9,427 nt of DNA from DASRAU01 sp035638075 (GTDB lineage: Bacteria > Acidobacteriota > Polarisedimenticolia > Gp22-AA2), in the NCBI GenBank assembly GCA_035638075.1, contig DASRAU010000006.1, positions 1-9,427 of the forward strand. The letters run 5' to 3'. A program made the translations under genes and the position numbers. The notes under the pieces were generated by a model. That model saw nothing but the letters and a program-made list of their open reading frames with translations, had not been told where the DNA came from and did not search any database. This document shows, in pieces, positions 7,590-9,427 of the stretch; the stretch's first letter is position 1; every line of letters begins with the position of its first letter.

Positions 7590-8239
7590 TGCATTTGCTC
7601 ACCGGGCTCGTCATCGTGGTCATGGCGGCGGCTCTCGTGCGCGCGGTCGCGCCGGGCAAGCCGATCCTGACGGCCATCGCGGGCGGCATCGCGGCGGCGG
7701 CGCTTCTCGTCGCCTTCCACCAGGACCTCGCCGGCACCGACTTCTGGGCGGGGACGATCGGCTTCCTCGCGATCCTCTCGGCGCTGATCGTGGTCATCCA
7801 TCCGAACCCGATGGTGTCCGTGTTGTCGCTCATCCTGAATCTCATCTGTCTCGCGCTCTTCTATCTGCTGTTGCAGGCGCAGACGCTGGCCATCCTGCAG
7901 GTGATCGTCTACGCGGGGGCCATCATGGTCCTCTTCGTGTTCGTCATCATGCTGCTCAACCTCCGGGCGGAGGAGGGGCTGCGCATCGGTCGCGGCGTGC
8001 AGCGCTGGGGCGCGATCCTCGGCGGCGCCGGGTTCGCGGCGCTCCTGCTGTGGGCGCTGCGGCATCGGCAGGGCCACGCGTGGATGGAGCCGGGGCGGCA
8101 CGCAGCGGAGTTCGGAACGGCGGGGAGCCTCGGGGGGCTTCTCTTCGGGCAGTACGTGTTCGCCACCGAGGCGGCGTCGGTGCTGCTCATCGCCGCGATG
8201 GTCGGGGCGGTGCTCCTGGCCAAGCGCCGGCTCGATTAG
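7589..8239 (+). CDS. nuoJ: NADH-quinone oxidoreductase subunit J with N-terminal extension
   Basis: NuoJ (ND6 family) is a membrane subunit of complex I next to NuoA, NuoH and NuoK. The core is clear: HPNPMVSVLSLILNLICLA (71-89), ALFYLLLQAQTLAILQVIVY (89-108), AGAIMVLFVFVIMLLNLRAE (109-128, with the family's helix-3 pi-bulge region) and a last helix ending VLLIAAMVGAVLLAKRRLD. Odd is the N-terminus: the core usually starts within a few residues of the start Met, but here about 50 residues precede it, with two hydrophobic stretches (about 3-20 and 26-43). No ATG, GTG or TTG near the core would remove them. ATG 7589 is preferred over GTG 7580 because GGAG (7577-7580) lies 8 nt before it; the protein is then 216 aa. 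Core identity is sure; the role of the extension is unknown. Confidence 0.92.
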   Translation: MHLLTGLVIVVMAAALVRAVAPGKPILTAIAGGIAAAALLVAFHQDLAGTDFWAGTIGFLAILSALIVVIHPNPMVSVLSLILNLICLALFYLLLQAQTLAILQVIVYAGAIMVLFVFVIMLLNLRAEEGLRIGRGVQRWGAILGGAGFAALLLWALRHRQGHAWMEPGRHAAEFGTAGSLGGLLFGQYVFATEAASVLLIAAMVGAVLLAKRRLD

Positions 8240-8247
8240 GCGTCGGC

Positions 8248-8266
8248 GGGGAACGGGGGAACGGGG
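8248..8266 (+). repeat. Tandem 8-bp repeat carrying the nuoK ribosome-binding site
   Basis: GGGGAACG is repeated head to tail (8248-8255, 8256-8263) and followed by GGG directly before the nuoK ATG at 8267. The G-rich second unit (GGGGGA, 8255-8260) is at the right distance to serve as Shine-Dalgarno. The first unit may be a duplicate or stand-by site. Confidence 0.4.
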
Positions 8267-8566
8267 ATGCGGATCGATTTCTTCCTGGTGATGGCGGCGC
8301 TGCTCTTCACCATCGGGTGCGTCGGCGTGCTGGTGCGCCGCAACATCATCGTCATGCTCATGTGCATCGAGCTGATGCTCAACGCCGTCAACCTGACTTT
8401 CATCGCCTTCTCGCACGAGCTGCAGTCGATGACCGGCCAGGTCTTCGCCCTCTTCGTCATCACCGTGGCGGCGTGCGAAGCGGCGGTCGGGCTCGCCATC
8501 GTCCTCGCCCTCTACCGCCGGCGCCGCACCACCGACGCCGACGACGCGAGCCTGCTGCGATGGTGA
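8267..8566 (+). CDS. nuoK: NADH-quinone oxidoreductase subunit K
   Basis: NuoK (ND4L family) is a three-helix membrane subunit and part of the central proton path. The 99-aa length is typical. Helices lie at about 4-22, 27-49 and 58-82. E35 in CIELMLNAVNL and E71 in ACEAAVGLAIV match the two conserved membrane glutamates of E. coli NuoK (Glu36 and Glu72), so the proton path looks intact. The tail after YRRRR is charged and variable. ATG 8267 follows the nuoJ stop by 27 nt and has a G-rich ribosome site. It lies between nuoJ and nuoL in standard order. Confidence 0.97.
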   Translation: MRIDFFLVMAALLFTIGCVGVLVRRNIIVMLMCIELMLNAVNLTFIAFSHELQSMTGQVFALFVITVAACEAAVGLAIVLALYRRRRTTDADDASLLRW

Positions 8567-8615
8567 GACCTCTGCGTGCGATGACGGCGCGCCGCGCCGG
8601 ACAGGGGAACCACGG

Positions 8616-9427
8616 ATGATCCGCCTGCTCTGGCTCATCCCGCTCTTCCCGTTCGCCGGGTTCGCGCTGAACGGCCTGCTCGGCGCGCGCTTCGTGCCGC
8701 GCAAGGCGGTCGGCCCGATCGCGTGCCTCGCGGTGCTGCTGTCGTTCGTCGTGGCGCTCGGCGCCGTGTCGTCGCTCGGCCACCTGCCCGAATCGGCCGG
8801 CGAAGCCCCCGCGGCTGTGAGCGACGGCCACGTCACGCCCGGGCTCACCATCGATCACGAGGCGCGGCGGGTGACCCAGACGCTCTACGACTGGATGCCG
8901 CTCGGCCCGGGCCGGGACGGCCGCAACGTCTCCATCGCCTGGTCGTACGTGCTCGACCCGCTGTCGGCCGTAATGCTGCTCGTCGTCACCGGGGTCGGCT
9001 TCCTGATCCACCTCTACTCCATCGGCTACATGGAGCACGAGGACCAGACCGGCTACGCCCGCTTCTTCGCGTACCTGAACCTGTTCATGGGGATGATGCT
9101 GGTGCTCGTTCTGGGCGGCAGCCTGCCGGTCCTGTTCGTCGGCTGGGAGGGGGTCGGTCTCTGCTCGTACCTGCTCATCGGCTTCTGGTACGACCGGATG
9201 TTCGACGTGAAGAGTGGCATGAGCGTGGCGGATGCGGGACGCAAGGCGTTCATCGTCAACCGCATCGGCGACACCGGGTTCGTGCTGGGGACGCTGCTCC
9301 TCCTGAGCAGCCTCGGCACGCTCGACATCCAGGGCGTCCTGAAAGGAGTTCCTTCGCTGAGCGCCGGGATGGCGACGGCGGCGGCGCTGCTCCTGTTCGT
9401 CGGCGTGTGCGGCAAGTCGGCGCAGAT
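8616..9427 (+). CDS. nuoL: NADH-quinone oxidoreductase subunit L, 5' part
   Basis: NuoL (ND5 family) is the distal antiporter-like proton-pumping subunit of complex I. The window holds the first 270 residues of a protein usually 600 or more, cut by the right edge. Signatures are WSYVLDPLSAVMLLVV (109-124), IHLYSIGYM (131-139) and FVGWEGVGLCSYLLIGFWY (174-192). In the last, E178 matches the essential Glu144 of E. coli NuoL. GKSAQ at the very end includes K267, matching Lys229. Helix 7 thus begins at the edge. Between helix 2 and WSYVLDPLSA there is a long polar loop (about 56-106), which explains numbering about 34 higher than E. coli. ATG 8616 has AGGGG (8603-8607) at suitable distance; the 49-nt gap after nuoK holds no gene, only the palindrome CGGCGCGCCG (8585-8594). 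nuoM and nuoN are expected beyond the window. Confidence 0.97.
   Translation, partial: MIRLLWLIPLFPFAGFALNGLLGARFVPRKAVGPIACLAVLLSFVVALGAVSSLGHLPESAGEAPAAVSDGHVTPGLTIDHEARRVTQTLYDWMPLGPGRDGRNVSIAWSYVLDPLSAVMLLVVTGVGFLIHLYSIGYMEHEDQTGYARFFAYLNLFMGMMLVLVLGGSLPVLFVGWEGVGLCSYLLIGFWYDRMFDVKSGMSVADAGRKAFIVNRIGDTGFVLGTLLLLSSLGTLDIQGVLKGVPSLSAGMATAAALLLFVGVCGKSAQ

Noticed and set aside
8567..8615. Terminator or small gene between nuoK and nuoL
   Set aside because: The palindrome CGGCGCGCCG lacks a loop and U-run, and no credible frame fits; nuoL follows with its own ribosome-binding site.

Overview
The window is a GC-rich bacterial chromosomal segment whose codon third positions are mostly G or C. 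Nearly all of it (864 to the right edge) is one tightly packed operon for the proton-pumping NADH:quinone oxidoreductase (respiratory complex I). The left 0.7 kb holds two leftward genes. The organism is a respiring bacterium. Gene style (separate nuoC and nuoD, a short NuoG that keeps the N7 cysteines, many GTG starts) would fit an Acidobacteriota- or Myxococcota-like lineage, but this is only an impression and no marker in the window settles the phylum.

Layout. Leftward strand: a partial secreted protein with a possible NTF2/DUF4440-like domain (1-256, runs off the left edge), preceded by arfB (273-692), a ribosome-rescue peptidyl-tRNA hydrolase. Then comes a 171-bp divergent intergenic region (693-863). 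It holds a strong-looking sigma70-type promoter for the nuo operon (TTGACA, 18-bp spacer, TG-extended TAGCAT), a weaker overlapping leftward promoter for arfB, an 8-bp direct repeat near the predicted start site, and a GC-rich hairpin in the nuo leader. Rightward strand: nuoA, nuoC, nuoD, nuoE, nuoF, nuoG, nuoH, nuoJ, nuoK and the 5' part of nuoL, with overlaps or gaps of 1-49 nt.

How the genes work together. NuoE, NuoF and NuoG form the NADH-oxidising module (FMN, N1a, N3, N1b, N4, N5, N7). NuoC and NuoD are the hydrophilic connecting part, and NuoD carries the quinone-site His and Tyr. NuoA, H, J, K and L form the membrane proton-translocating arm; NuoM and NuoN presumably follow beyond the window.

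Most notable point: two genes of the canonical order are missing from their usual places. There is no nuoB between nuoA and nuoC (1-nt gap) and no nuoI between nuoH and nuoJ (16 nt before the chosen nuoJ start, holding only a five-codon ATG-to-TGA frame). NuoB carries cluster N2 and NuoI carries N6a/N6b, which are exactly the clusters joining the NADH module to the quinone site. A working NADH-driven enzyme therefore needs both from elsewhere in the genome, unless this operon encodes a variant. NuoJ also has an unusual N-terminal extension of about 50 residues with two hydrophobic segments, directly after the missing nuoI.
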